Below are positions 9,362 to 17,692 of a stretch of DNA of 64,000 nt, piece by piece. The position numbers were made by a program, and so were the translations under genes. The stretch spans positions 1,550,001 to 1,614,000 of the forward strand of contig NZ_MTZV01000004.1 in NCBI RefSeq assembly GCF_002362315.1. Direction: 5' to 3'. This DNA comes from Paraburkholderia acidicola. Lineage in GTDB: Bacteria > Pseudomonadota > Gammaproteobacteria > Burkholderiales > Burkholderiaceae. A model generated the notes under the pieces. That model did not search any database and had not been told where the DNA came from. It saw only the letters and a list, made by a program, of their open reading frames with translations. The first letter of the stretch is position 1. Every line of letters begins with the position of its first letter.

Positions 9362-10420
9362 TCAGCGCTCCGTACCGGGTCGAAGCGCGACGTCGTCCAG
9401 TAGACCCGCATCGAGCGAACGCTCGGGAAGCGAAACCGGCGTGTCGCCGTCGTCGAATTCAGCCGCCGTAAGCGGGCGACGATTGACGCTCAGGCGGAAC
9501 ACGTCGAAGCGGTTGTAGTAACCGACGACGTCCTGAAACTGTTTGGGCACGACGCACTTAGCGAGGTCGATGTCCGCATACACGATACCTTCGTCATCGC
9601 GCAGCGTATCGCTGATCACGCGTCCATCCGGCCCAAAAATCATCGACACGCTTTTGGGCGACTCTTCGAGCAGTTGCCTCGCGCGGCTGTTGTCCCGGGC
9701 GATCAGATCGATGGCGTCCGGCGGCAGGAAACCCGAGGCGACGATGTTGAATACCTTGCCTTCGAATGCATGCGCGCCGGCACGAAGACGGATGGCAGCC
9801 TCGAGATCGTAGCCAGCCTCGCCGGGCGGATGGGTCGGCCAGCGCGGTGAGAACGACGAGACATGCACGTTTTCGCCCTGCGCCAGCAGCGAGAAGCGCG
9901 CAAGCGAATTGGTGTTTTCGCCGCACACCAGCGCACCGATTTTCCCGATGCGGGTATCGACGACGCGCAGGCCGCTGCCGTCGCCGTTTGCCCACGTGAG
10001 CTTTTCCCAGTAGGTCGGCACCAGTTTGCGGTGGCGATTCAGCAGCTTGCCATCGTCGCCGATCAGCAGGTTCGTGTCCCAGATGCAGGCGGGACTCACC
10101 GGCGACACCTCGTTGATGCCGATCGATACGAACACACGGTGATGGCGTGCCGCGTCCTGGAGGCGACGGACCTCCGCGCCGTCGACTTCGACGGCGCTGG
10201 CCGCGAGCTTGAAAAAGAAATCGTGCACGTCGACGGGTGCATACACGCCGGACCACACGGGAAACGCCGAGACGAACGCTTCCGGGAACGCGATCAGTTC
10301 CGCGCCGTGATGCGCCGCTTCCGCGATGAGTGCGCAAGCCTTGTCGATCGTGCGGGCGGAATCGAAATAACAGGGCGCCACGTGGCAAGCTGCAGCGCGA
10401 AAGGCCGGGAATGTTTTCAT
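9362..10420 (-). CDS. nitrilase (carbon-nitrogen hydrolase)
   Basis: 352 residues from ATG 10420. The catalytic triad of true nitrilases is visible: Glu47 in AFPEAF, Lys132 in HRKLVPTYWEKL and Cys166 in ALVCGENTN. Nitrilases hydrolyse a nitrile to a carboxylic acid and ammonia; the VCGENTN context and the PTYWEK block fit the nitrilase branch rather than amidases or NAD synthetase domains. It is the first gene of the leftward cluster nitrilase-lyase-PhzF-MocR. The substrate is unknown; aliphatic, aryl or indole nitriles are all possible. The frame is open for 50 more codons upstream but without family similarity. Confidence 0.85.
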   Translation of the reverse strand: MKTFPAFRAAACHVAPCYFDSARTIDKACALIAEAAHHGAELIAFPEAFVSAFPVWSGVYAPVDVHDFFFKLAASAVEVDGAEVRRLQDAARHHRVFVSIGINEVSPVSPACIWDTNLLIGDDGKLLNRHRKLVPTYWEKLTWANGDGSGLRVVDTRIGKIGALVCGENTNSLARFSLLAQGENVHVSSFSPRWPTHPPGEAGYDLEAAIRLRAGAHAFEGKVFNIVASGFLPPDAIDLIARDNSRARQLLEESPKSVSMIFGPDGRVISDTLRDDEGIVYADIDLAKCVVPKQFQDVVGYYNRFDVFRLSVNRRPLTAAEFDDGDTPVSLPERSLDAGLLDDVALRPGTER

Positions 10421-10545
10421 GTCAGGCAACCGGGAATGGGTTGCCGGATTATGTGAGGGCCGATTCGTGGTGTCGATGTACAGAGATCGGCGAAAACGCT
10501 GGAACAGTGCGGGTGTACCGGGCGTTCCGCGTGATCTGGGAGGCG

Positions 10546-10568
10546 AAAAAAAGCCGCATCGCTGCGGC
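10546..10568 (-). terminator. rho-independent terminator downstream of fliT
   Basis: Read on the minus strand, GCCGC-AGCGAT-GCGGC forms a 5-bp GC stem followed by seven T residues. It lies about 70 bases after the fliT stop and would end the fliC-fliD-fliT transcript before the nitrilase gene. Confidence 0.7.
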
Positions 10569-10638
10569 ATGGAGTGTTACCTGAATACCCCGCATTCGAC
10601 CACTGCGGTGTTCGGTCACTATGTCCGACTAGATGTAA

Positions 10639-10935
10639 CTAGAGCTGCCCGGTAGCCTGATAGAAGCTCACCGCTTCGACACGTCGCATCGAAGCATGCA
10701 TGTCGCTCATCAGCGCGTCGCGACCACGCTGCGCAATGCGCTCGATCTCCGCATCGATGTCCAGGATCGCGCGGATCGTCGCGAGGGCGTCCGGGGTTTG
10801 ATCGGCGGTCAGCGACATCAGCAGCGGCGAGCGCTTGTCGGCGAGTTCCGCTGCATACAGCCAGTCGCCTTCGGTGGCCGCGGCGTTCATCGCCTGGGTC
10901 AGTTCGTATGCGCGCGACAACGATTCGTGTGACAT
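10639..10935 (-). CDS. fliT: flagellar protein FliT (FliD export chaperone)
   Basis: 98 residues, small, charged and predicted all-helical, with no signal peptide. Its position directly after fliD (25 bases between) and its size match FliT, the cytoplasmic chaperone of the filament cap FliD; in enterics FliT also inhibits FlhDC. The sequence is too short for a strong motif call, so naming rests mainly on position and helical character. A GGGGGA sequence precedes the ATG. Confidence 0.75.
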   Translation of the reverse strand: MSHESLSRAYELTQAMNAAATEGDWLYAAELADKRSPLLMSLTADQTPDALATIRAILDIDAEIERIAQRGRDALMSDMHASMRRVEAVSFYQATGQL

Positions 10936-10960
10936 GCTGCATTCCCCCGTAGAGCGCTGC

Positions 10961-12406
10961 TTACGACGCCTTGTTCAGCGTACCGGCCGCGCCGTTGCCG
11001 CCGAACAGCTGGTTCAGATACTGCGTGTTGTTCTGCATCGTCGCCATCAGATTGTTTAGCGCGGTGAACTGCGCGTTGTACTGCGCGGTCAGCGTGCTCG
11101 AATAGGTCTGCAGCGCCGTGGCCTGAGAGGACAGACTCGTCAGATCGGAGTTGATCGACGCGGTGCGCTGGTCGATCGTGCCGCTCGTCTGCACATAGGT
11201 GTTGGCGAAATTGTTGAGCTGCACGCCCATGCCGTTGGTCGTGTTGAAGAGCGCTGCCACGGTGCCCGGGTTCGCCGTCAGCGCAGTCTGCAGCGCGGCC
11301 GAGTCAGTCACGATGGTACCGTCGTCCTGCAGGTTCAGACCGATCGAAGAGAGACTAAACGTACCACTGCCGGTGGTGACCCCGCCGCTGATGATCGACG
11401 CAAGCCCGTTCGTAATCGAGTTCAACATCGCGTCGCCGAGCAGCGGGCCCGCCTGCGTCCCCGATGCCGCCGTCGAGCTGTACGAAGACAGCGACGCGGC
11501 CGTGGTCACGTAGTTGTTGTACGCGGTGACGAAGCTGGTGATCGCGGTGGTTTGCGCAGTCGTGCTGGTCGCAACCGTCAGTGTCTGCTGCGTGTTGACG
11601 GCGGCGGCGGTCAGGTTGATCGTCACGCCGGGCAGCACGTTGCTGATCGAGTTGGTCGGGCTCGTGACCTGCGCGCCATCGATCGTCAGGCTCGCGTCCT
11701 GCGCCTTCTGCAGCTCCGTCATGTTCGACGTGTTGAGCGCACTGTTCAGGCCCGAGCTGGCAGTCATCGAAATCGTGTTGGCCGCGCCGGTCGAATTCGA
11801 CATGAGCACGAGATGCTGGCCGTCGGTGGCATTGACGACCGTTGCCGTGATGCCGGGGTTATTCGACGATGCGTTGATCGCGGCGGCGATGCCGGTGATC
11901 GAATTGTCCGTCGAGTCGACGTTGACCGTCATCGAGCCGCTCGTGCCCAGCGACAGCGTCAGTGTGCCGGTGCCCACGCTCGTCGAACTCGTGAAGGCCG
12001 ACGATGAATATTTGTCCGCGGTCGCAATCGAGCTGACATTGACGTTGTAGCTGCCGGCGTTCACGCCGGTGGTGGCCGTCGTCGCCGTGATGCCGTTGCC
12101 GCTCGCGGTAGCCGAGAACGCCGCCAGCGACGTGCCGTCGGCAAGACCGCTTACAGCCGTCTCCAGGGCCGACAGCGCCGACTTGAGCTGACCGATTGCG
12201 GTGAGCTGGGTGTTATCGAGCGTCTGCTTGTTGGTGATCGTCGCGTTTTGCGCAGCAGTCTTCGAGGTGACGAGCGCCGAGACGAGCGAATTGACGTCGA
12301 GCGTCGATTTCGTCGAGCCACTGATAATGGACTGTGCGGCCTGCGCAAGCAGATTGCTTACGTCGGCGGGACTGGTTCCTGTCGTCGAGGACGTCGTCGA
12401 GCTCAT
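10961..12406 (-). CDS. fliD: flagellar hook-associated protein 2, filament cap (FliD)
   Basis: 481 residues, rich in Ser, Thr, Ala and Gly and without cysteine, as usual for exported axial proteins. The N-terminal region around LDVNSLVSALVTSKTAAQN and the C-terminal coiled-coil end (about 425-470, ending YLNQLFGG) are characteristic of FliD. It caps the growing filament and helps flagellin fold. A GGAG precedes the start. It follows fliC after a 195-base gap holding three inverted repeats, and its chaperone gene fliT follows. Confidence 0.93.
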   Translation of the reverse strand: MSSTTSSTTGTSPADVSNLLAQAAQSIISGSTKSTLDVNSLVSALVTSKTAAQNATITNKQTLDNTQLTAIGQLKSALSALETAVSGLADGTSLAAFSATASGNGITATTATTGVNAGSYNVNVSSIATADKYSSSAFTSSTSVGTGTLTLSLGTSGSMTVNVDSTDNSITGIAAAINASSNNPGITATVVNATDGQHLVLMSNSTGAANTISMTASSGLNSALNTSNMTELQKAQDASLTIDGAQVTSPTNSISNVLPGVTINLTAAAVNTQQTLTVATSTTAQTTAITSFVTAYNNYVTTAASLSSYSSTAASGTQAGPLLGDAMLNSITNGLASIISGGVTTGSGTFSLSSIGLNLQDDGTIVTDSAALQTALTANPGTVAALFNTTNGMGVQLNNFANTYVQTSGTIDQRTASINSDLTSLSSQATALQTYSSTLTAQYNAQFTALNNLMATMQNNTQYLNQLFGGNGAAGTLNKAS

Positions 12407-12432
12407 GCGGAATGCTCCATTCGTGGCTACGA

Positions 12433-12586
12433 CATCGGGTCTTTACCCGATGACAAACGCGTACCGGGAGGCGTGCCTCCCGGCGGTGTTGCCGATGCTT
12501 TGAAAACTGCGGGTATGGCTTGCCGGAACCGATGATGCAAATGAAGCGACGGCTCCGGCGGCACGGCATCATACTGCGATGCCGTG
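12433..12586 (-). repeat. three consecutive hairpins between fliC and fliD
   Basis: Read in the direction of transcription: first, CACGGCATC / GATGCCGTG (12562-12586, 9-bp stem, 7-base loop), 15 bases after the fliC stop. Second, CCGGGAGGC / GCCTCCCGG (12464-12483, 9-bp stem, 2-base loop). Third, CATCGGGT / ACCCGATG (12433-12452, 8-bp stem, 4-base loop), 26 bases before the fliD start. None is followed by a T-tract, so they are more likely to be mRNA stabilisers or processing/attenuation elements than simple terminators. Confidence 0.6.
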
Positions 12587-12601
12587 TCCATCGGTTAATC
12601 C

Positions 12602-13420
12602 TTACTGGAGCAGCTTCAGCACTTGCTGCGGCAGCGAGTTCGCCTGGGCCAGCACCGAGATACCGGCTTGTTGCAGCACTTGTGCCTTGCTCAGGTTGGC
12701 CGTTTCCGCTGCGAAGTCGGCGTCGGTGATCTGCGATTTCGCGGCGCTCAGGTTGGTCGACGTCGTTTGCGTGTTGGTGATCGCCGACGAGAACGTGTTT
12801 TGCGTTGCGCCGAGTGTTGCCTGGAAGTTGTTGACCGAAGCGAGTGCGGCGTCGATCGCCGTGATCGCAGCCTGTGCACCCGAGGTCGTGGAGATGTCCA
12901 GACCCGACACGCCGAGACCGCCCGTGTTCCACACCGTGGTGCCGAAGTTCGCGGTCACGGTCTGGTTCGCGTTCGCGCCGATCTGGAACTGCACGTTGCC
13001 CAGTCCGCCGAGCACGGCCTGGCCGTTGAACGTCGTTTGCGATTCGACCCGGTTGATTTCCGTCAGACGCGTGCTGACTTCGGTCTGCAGGTTCGCCTGA
13101 GCGGCGGTGCCGAGCGAGCCGTCGCCCGATTCGGTAGCGAGCTGACGGATACGTTGCAGGTTGTCGACGGTCGACGAGATCGCGCCGGCGGCGGTCTGCA
13201 CCATCGAGATCCCGTTGTTCGCGTTAGCCACGCCCTGGTTCAGCGCGTTGATGGCGGCGGTTTGGCTCGTGGCGATCGCGAGGCCTGCTGCATCGTCGGC
13301 TGCACTGTTGATGCGCTTGCCCGACGACAGGCGGTTGATGGCTTGCGACAGCGCATTTTGTGAGCCGGACAGATTCGTTTGAGTCTGCAGCGAAAGAATG
13401 TTCGTGTTGATATTCAGCAT
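12602..13420 (-). CDS. fliC: flagellin (FliC)
   Basis: 272 residues from ATG 13420, with GAGGG 8 bases upstream. Both conserved ends are intact: the N-terminal D0/D1 helices (LNINTNILSLQTQTNLSGSQ, then LSSGKRINSAADDAAGLAIA) and the C-terminal helices ending ISVLAQANSLPQQVLKLLQ. The middle (about 150-195) is short, so this is a compact flagellin with little or no D2/D3 outer domain. It polymerises into the filament and is exported through the flagellar type III system. A sigma-28 promoter lies 91 bases upstream. The TPR-OGT gene 7 kb away may glycosylate it. Confidence 0.96.
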   Translation of the reverse strand: MLNINTNILSLQTQTNLSGSQNALSQAINRLSSGKRINSAADDAAGLAIATSQTAAINALNQGVANANNGISMVQTAAGAISSTVDNLQRIRQLATESGDGSLGTAAQANLQTEVSTRLTEINRVESQTTFNGQAVLGGLGNVQFQIGANANQTVTANFGTTVWNTGGLGVSGLDISTTSGAQAAITAIDAALASVNNFQATLGATQNTFSSAITNTQTTSTNLSAAKSQITDADFAAETANLSKAQVLQQAGISVLAQANSLPQQVLKLLQ

Positions 13421-13510
13421 TTTTTCCCTCGTTTGGAAAACGCCTCGGATATAGGCTGGTTCAGTTTCGGCGTAGCGCTTCTGACGAGCGGCGCTGCCCG
13501 CCTTTCCTGG

Positions 13511-13538
13511 TTGTCGGCGCATCTGCGTGAAAACTTTA
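13511..13538 (-). promoter_or_regulatory. sigma-28 (FliA) promoter of fliC
   Basis: On the minus strand: TAAAGTTT, a 12-base spacer, then GCCGACAA. The -35 element matches the enterobacterial sigma-28 consensus at 8/8 and the -10 element matches GCCGATAA at 7/8. The spacer is one base longer than the usual 11. It reads toward fliC. Confidence 0.85.
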
Positions 13539-13640
13539 GGGGCGTCGCCGGGAGACGCGGCACGCGGCGTGCTCGCTGCGAGGGTGGACGCGGGAGCGTA
13601 TTCTCGATGGCTCCCCGCACATCGCGCTCATGGAGGTGTC

Positions 13641-14582
13641 ATGCAGAAACGCTTGATTGGCAATTCTTCGGTGGAAGTCGCGCCGCTGGTGTTCGGTGGC
13701 AACGTGTTCGGCTGGACCGTGGACGAAGCGACTTCGTTCTCGATTCTCGACGCGTTCGCCGATGCGGGCCTCGATTTCATCGATACCGCCGACGTCTATT
13801 CCGCATGGGTTCCCGGCAATCAGGGCGGGGAGTCCGAAACGATCATCGGCAAGTGGTTCAAGCGCAGTGGCAAGCGCGATCAGATCGTCGTTGCGACCAA
13901 GGTGGGCAAGCTGGAGCGGCGCAAGGGCCTCTCCGCGGACAACATCCAGACCGCCGTCGAAGACTCATTGCGTCGCCTGCAAACCGATTACATCGACGTC
14001 TATTTCTCGCATTACGATTTGCCCGATACGCCGCTCGCGGAAACGCTCGGCGCCTATCAACGGCTGATCGAAGCGGGCAAGGTGCGAGTGATCGGCGCCT
14101 CGAACTACAGCGGCGCGCGGGTCAAGGAAGCGCTCGATGTGGCCCGGGCGGATGGTTTGCCGCGTTATCAGCTGTTGCAGCCCGAATACAACCTGTATGA
14201 TCGGGGCCCCTACGAGCAGGACCTTGAGCCGGTCGCAACGGCGGAACACCTGGGCGTCGTGCCGTACTACAGCCTTGCAAGTGGCTTTCTGTCGGGCAAG
14301 TACCGGTCACGGGCGGATCTCGCAAAGAGCGCCCGCGGCAGCCGCGTGGAGCCGTACCTCGACGAGCGGGGGCTGCGCATTCTGGCAGCGCTCGACGAAG
14401 TCGCCGGTCGCCACGATGTGACACCCGCAACGGTAGCGCTGGCGTGGCTGATCGCACGGCCCAGCGTCACGGCGCCGATTGCCAGCGCGACCTCGCTTGA
14501 GCAGTTGAAAAGCCTTGTGGCAGCGGTACATCTGGCCCTTACGGACGACGACATTAGTACGTTGAATGACGCAAGTGCCTGA
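13641..14582 (+). CDS. aldo/keto reductase
   Basis: 313 residues from ATG 13641, preceded by a good GGAGGT. An (alpha/beta)8-barrel NADPH-dependent oxidoreductase with the catalytic set visible: Asp48 and Tyr53 in IDTADVYSAW, Lys87 in ATKVGK and His124 in YFSHYD. The later segments LQPEYNLYDR and YYSLASGFLSGKYR fit the YajO/YccK-like branch, which reduces aldehydes and ketones of broad range. The substrate is not predictable. It is a single gene, divergent from fliC. Confidence 0.9.
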   Translation: MQKRLIGNSSVEVAPLVFGGNVFGWTVDEATSFSILDAFADAGLDFIDTADVYSAWVPGNQGGESETIIGKWFKRSGKRDQIVVATKVGKLERRKGLSADNIQTAVEDSLRRLQTDYIDVYFSHYDLPDTPLAETLGAYQRLIEAGKVRVIGASNYSGARVKEALDVARADGLPRYQLLQPEYNLYDRGPYEQDLEPVATAEHLGVVPYYSLASGFLSGKYRSRADLAKSARGSRVEPYLDERGLRILAALDEVAGRHDVTPATVALAWLIARPSVTAPIASATSLEQLKSLVAAVHLALTDDDISTLNDASA

Positions 14583-14882
14583 GCGGAATCGTTAAAAGGG
14601 TGGTCTGCCGGCTGCTTTCCTGATATGATCGAGAGTGAATTGAGATTTTTGCCGTTTTGACGTCGTTTCCGGCGCCAGGGCGGCGATCAGACGCGGGGCT
14701 GCAACATGCGTCTGCCCGTGTTAAGCGGTGAACTCCCCACCTCTCTTTTCCGGCCTCCGCGGCCGCTTTACCTCTCGTTTCATCCGTGGTTCATCCATGA
14801 ATTGAAGCGCCCGGAGGGCCGGCGCGTGAGCGGCTTACCGCCACGCAGTTAACCGTATCAAGCGATTTGAGTTAGGAATTAC
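14583..14882 (+). promoter_or_regulatory. rpsU upstream region: extended -10 candidate and structured leader
   Basis: This 300-base stretch holds no gene. TG-A-TATGAT at 14621-14629 is an extended -10 candidate without a good -35, and would give a leader of about 245 bases before rpsU. Within it, CAGACGC (14688-14694) and GCGTCTG (14708-14714) form a 7-bp stem. AGGA is present 8 bases before the rpsU ATG. Confidence 0.4.
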
Positions 14883-15095
14883 ATGACGACGATTCTTCTG
14901 AAAGAAAACGAGCCGTTCGAAGTGGCGATCCGCCGCTTTCGTCGCGCTATCGAAAAAAATGGCCTGATCGCCGAACTGCGTGAACGCCAATCGTACGAAA
15001 AGCCGACCACGGCTCGTAAGCGCAAGAAGGCTGCAGCTGTGAAGCGCCTGCACAAGCGCCTGCGTAGCCAGATGCTGCCGAAAAAGCTGCACTAA
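14883..15095 (+). CDS. rpsU: 30S ribosomal protein S21
   Basis: 70 residues, the normal length for bS21: N-terminal [20 protein letters not shown], then the basic helix-rich body ([16 protein letters not shown]). It binds near the anti-Shine-Dalgarno region of the small subunit and helps initiation. It stands alone rather than in the rpsU-dnaG-rpoD order of enterics and is followed by a strong terminator. Confidence 0.97.
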   Translation: MTTILLKENEPFEVAIRRFRRAIEKNGLIAELRERQSYEKPTTARKRKKAAAVKRLHKRLRSQMLPKKLH

Positions 15096-15117
15096 GCACG
15101 CTTTTACGGATGGCCTT

Positions 15118-15158
15118 AACGGCGGGGGGGCTTCGAAAGAAGCCACCCCGCCGTTTTT
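15118..15158 (+). terminator. rho-independent terminator of rpsU
   Basis: A long hairpin: arm 15118-15134 and arm 15139-15155 with a GAAA loop, nearly perfectly paired (one G-A mismatch), ending in CCGTTTTT. It begins 22 bases after the rpsU stop. Confidence 0.9.
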
Positions 15159-15206
15159 CGTCTGTAGCGGTAATCGGTTCGGGAGACGGGGTGGGGTTGA
15201 AGGTGC

Positions 15207-15632
15207 TTAAGCAACGCGCTTCATGCAGTCCGCGGATAAACCGAACTGGCGGGCGATCGACGCAAGCCGCTCATCCCATTCCCGCCGGGCAAAAACGTCG
15301 TGAACGTTCTGCAGGCAACTGAGCAGTTCGACGGTGAGTGGATCGTAGATATTGATGCGCGCGCGCAGCAGCGCTTTCTTCAGGGCGAGAACACCGACGT
15401 CCATATACGCGGGCACGTCGACCGGCGGCTTACCGATGTAGCGCACCGGAATCCCTTCCATCGCGGTCATGTAGTCGCGCGGCTTGATAAAGCTGCCAAC
15501 TGGACAACCGCCGCAATAGCCCCGATAGGCGCCGCCGCCCCGCGGAAGAAGAGCGGTTCGGCCCTGGCCGAAAAGATGGCCCACAGCCTGGTCGAATATC
15601 TCCTGATGGCTCAGGAAGTCTGGATTTTTCAA
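15207..15632 (-). CDS. hypothetical protein with a CGGC motif
   Basis: 141 residues from TTG 15632, chosen because GAGGAG lies 6 bases upstream; the open frame continues to 15803 without a comparable site. No signal peptide or membrane segment is seen. A conserved-looking middle part contains GAYRGYCGGCPVGSFIKPRD, so two cysteines in a CxxC could bind metal or be redox active, followed by YMTAMEGIPVRYIGKPP and a helical C-terminus. I do not recognise a family. It lies downstream of tag on the same strand, but a terminator candidate separates them. Confidence 0.65.
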   Translation of the reverse strand: MKNPDFLSHQEIFDQAVGHLFGQGRTALLPRGGGAYRGYCGGCPVGSFIKPRDYMTAMEGIPVRYIGKPPVDVPAYMDVGVLALKKALLRARINIYDPLTVELLSCLQNVHDVFARREWDERLASIARQFGLSADCMKRVA

Positions 15633-15935
15633 GGTGTTTCTCCTCTGCGCAGCGCGCAGCGGTCGTTCGTTATTCGAGCGAGGCACCTTAGTCCCGGGTG
15701 CCGATGGTGTGTCGTCTGTTTGCACGACGCGACCCAGCCGCTTGTTAACCGTTATAACGGGCCCAGGCGGTAAAAATGGAATTTGACGGGCATCGAAGCG
15801 CAACGTTGACCGCAGGTCGACGAGTGCGAGCCCGATGAGCGTCGCGCAAAGCCTTTAGCCGCGGGGCTGACAGCCGCCGATATCAGCAGATTCGGGACTT
15901 TCCCGGAGTGCCGCGCTTTTCGGCCGCTTATGTTG

Positions 15936-15957
15936 CAAAAATGCCGAAAAAGCGGCA
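15936..15957 (-). terminator. terminator downstream of tag
   Basis: On the minus strand: TGCCG-CTTTTT-CGGCA followed by five T residues. It lies about 45 bases after the tag stop. A second small hairpin (GTGAGC / GCTCAC, 15959-15974) precedes it. Confidence 0.6.
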
Positions 15958-16002
15958 AGTGAGCGCATGCTCACACTCACGCCGCCAGCGAAAACCCAGC
16001 TA

Positions 16003-16599
16003 TCAGCCCGCCTTGCGCTTGCGTCCCTTCCTGCCGAGCGCCGCGCATTGCGCGTGACGCACGCAATCGGTCTGGTGATCGTTGACCATCCCTACGGCCT
16101 GCATGAACGCATAGCAGATCGTCGTGCCGACGAACTTGCATCCATATTTCTTGAGCGCCTTGCTGAGCGCGTCGGATATCTCGGTCGAGGCCGGGGCGTG
16201 CTGATACGAAGTCAATGCGTTCTGTATCGGCGTCTGATCGACGAACGACCAGACAAAGTTCGCGAGCGAACCATGTTCCGCCTGGATCTGCTGCACGGCG
16301 CGCGCATTGACCACCGCCGATTCGATCTTCGCGCGATTACGGACAATGCTCGCGTCGAGCATCAGCGGTTCGAGCTGCTTTGGGGTGAAGCGGGCGACGG
16401 TGTCGATATCGAAGTTGGCGAATGCCCGCCGGTATCCTTCCCGCTTGTTCAGGATTGTCGACCACGATAGCCCGGCCTGCGCGCCTTCTAGCACCAGCAT
16501 TTCGAACAGATGCTGATCGTCGCGCGAAGGCACGCCCCATTCGGTGTCGTGGTAGTGTGCGAGCGCTTCGCTCGTTGCCCAGGTGCATCGCTGTGTCAC
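16003..16599 (-). CDS. tag: DNA-3-methyladenine glycosylase I (Tag)
   Basis: 198 residues from GTG 16599. It removes 3-methyladenine from alkylated DNA. The N-terminus QRCTWATSEALAHYHDTEWG matches Tag, including the zinc-binding Cys and His, and the matching C-terminal His and Cys are present in NDHQTDC. The active-site Glu region LEGAQAGLSW is intact. The frame is open for 40 more codons upstream, but these show no family similarity. It ends in a basic GRKGRKRKAG tail. Confidence 0.93.
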   Translation of the reverse strand: MTQRCTWATSEALAHYHDTEWGVPSRDDQHLFEMLVLEGAQAGLSWSTILNKREGYRRAFANFDIDTVARFTPKQLEPLMLDASIVRNRAKIESAVVNARAVQQIQAEHGSLANFVWSFVDQTPIQNALTSYQHAPASTEISDALSKALKKYGCKFVGTTICYAFMQAVGMVNDHQTDCVRHAQCAALGRKGRKRKAG

Positions 16600-16732
16600 G
16601 GTCCGGCTCCGTTTGTTCAGGTTGGTCAAGCATAGCGGAATGGACTGGCGCCGCCACCTGGCCTTTTGGTCGATTGCCGGATTGCAGTGGACCTGCCACG
16701 CTATGCGGCATCCCTTCACGAATCTTTAGCGC

Positions 16733-17617
16733 ATGAATACAGACATCTTTTTGCTCGGCATCGACGGTGGCGGCACGGGGACTCGCCTGATCCTCGGCGA
16801 TGCAGACGGCCGCGTGCTGGCGCAGGCATCGAGCGGCCCATCGGGGCTCGGGCTTGGCGTCGAACGCGCGTGGGAATCGATTGAAGCCGGTTGTGCCAGC
16901 GCTTTCGCTGCCGCCGGCCTGACGTACGACAGATCGCGTTGCGTGCTTGGGTGTGGCCTCGCGGGCACCGTTAACCGCGACTGGCTCGCAGCCTTCCACG
17001 CCGCGGCGCCGCAGCTTGCCGGTCTCGCGGTCGAGAGCGACGCGTACACGACCTTGCTCGGTGCGCATGGCGGCGAGTCCGGCGTGATTGTCGCGATCGG
17101 CACCGGCAGCATTGCGGCCGTGCTCGATCGTGAGGGCGCATGCCGGATCGTCGGCGGCTTTGGTTTTCCATCGGGCGATGAAGCGAGCGGCGCATGGCTC
17201 GGCGTGCGCGGGATCGTTCACGCGCAACAGGCGGCCGATGGCCGCGTGCCCGTCGACGCCTTCGCGCAGGCGCTGCTCGCGCACGCCGGCGCAACCGACA
17301 CCGAAGGGCTGATCGTCTGGCTATGCGAAGCGAACCAGACCGCCTATGCGACGCTCGCGCCCGTGATCCTCGCGCATCGTGAGCATCCGTTCGCCGCGCA
17401 GTTGCTCGCGCATGCGGGAGCGGAAATCGGCAAGATGATCGCCGCGCTCGACCCTTCACATACGATGCCGGTGGCCTTATGCGGCGGCCTCGCGGAACCA
17501 TTGCGTCCGTGCGTACCGTCGGCATATCAGCATCGTTTGCGTACGCCGCTGGCCGATTCAGCGCATGGCGGCTTGCAGCTCGCCCAGCGCGAAGCCGCAC
17601 GCCTCGCCGGAAAATAG
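16733..17617 (+). CDS. BadF/BadG-type ATPase, N-acetylglucosamine kinase-like
   Basis: 294 residues with an ASKHA (actin-like) kinase fold. The phosphate-1 loop is LGIDGGGTGTRLIL at residues 8-21. A second glycine motif VAIGTGSIAAVL and GGFGFPSGDEASGAWLG fit eukaryotic-type N-acetylglucosamine kinases of the BadF/BadG family. The predicted reaction is ATP-dependent phosphorylation of N-acetylglucosamine or another amino sugar, probably from cell-wall recycling. It precedes a HAD phosphatase gene by 75 bases on the same strand. Confidence 0.82.
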   Translation: MNTDIFLLGIDGGGTGTRLILGDADGRVLAQASSGPSGLGLGVERAWESIEAGCASAFAAAGLTYDRSRCVLGCGLAGTVNRDWLAAFHAAAPQLAGLAVESDAYTTLLGAHGGESGVIVAIGTGSIAAVLDREGACRIVGGFGFPSGDEASGAWLGVRGIVHAQQAADGRVPVDAFAQALLAHAGATDTEGLIVWLCEANQTAYATLAPVILAHREHPFAAQLLAHAGAEIGKMIAALDPSHTMPVALCGGLAEPLRPCVPSAYQHRLRTPLADSAHGGLQLAQREAARLAGK

Positions 17618-17692
17618 GCGGCTGGTGTAGTGGACAGGCGATAAAATATGCCGCTTGATGTTGCTCACTCAAGTCGTCCACCGAACCACACC

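Noticed and set aside
5838-10420. Phenazine biosynthesis locus because of the phzF-like gene
   Set aside because: No phzA/B, D, E or G genes are present; only the broad PhzF fold is shared.
12405-12460. Sigma-28 promoter directly before fliD (TAAAGACC with GCCACGAA)
   Set aside because: Only about half the -10 positions match and TAAAGACC is part of a hairpin; fliD is better explained by read-through from fliC.
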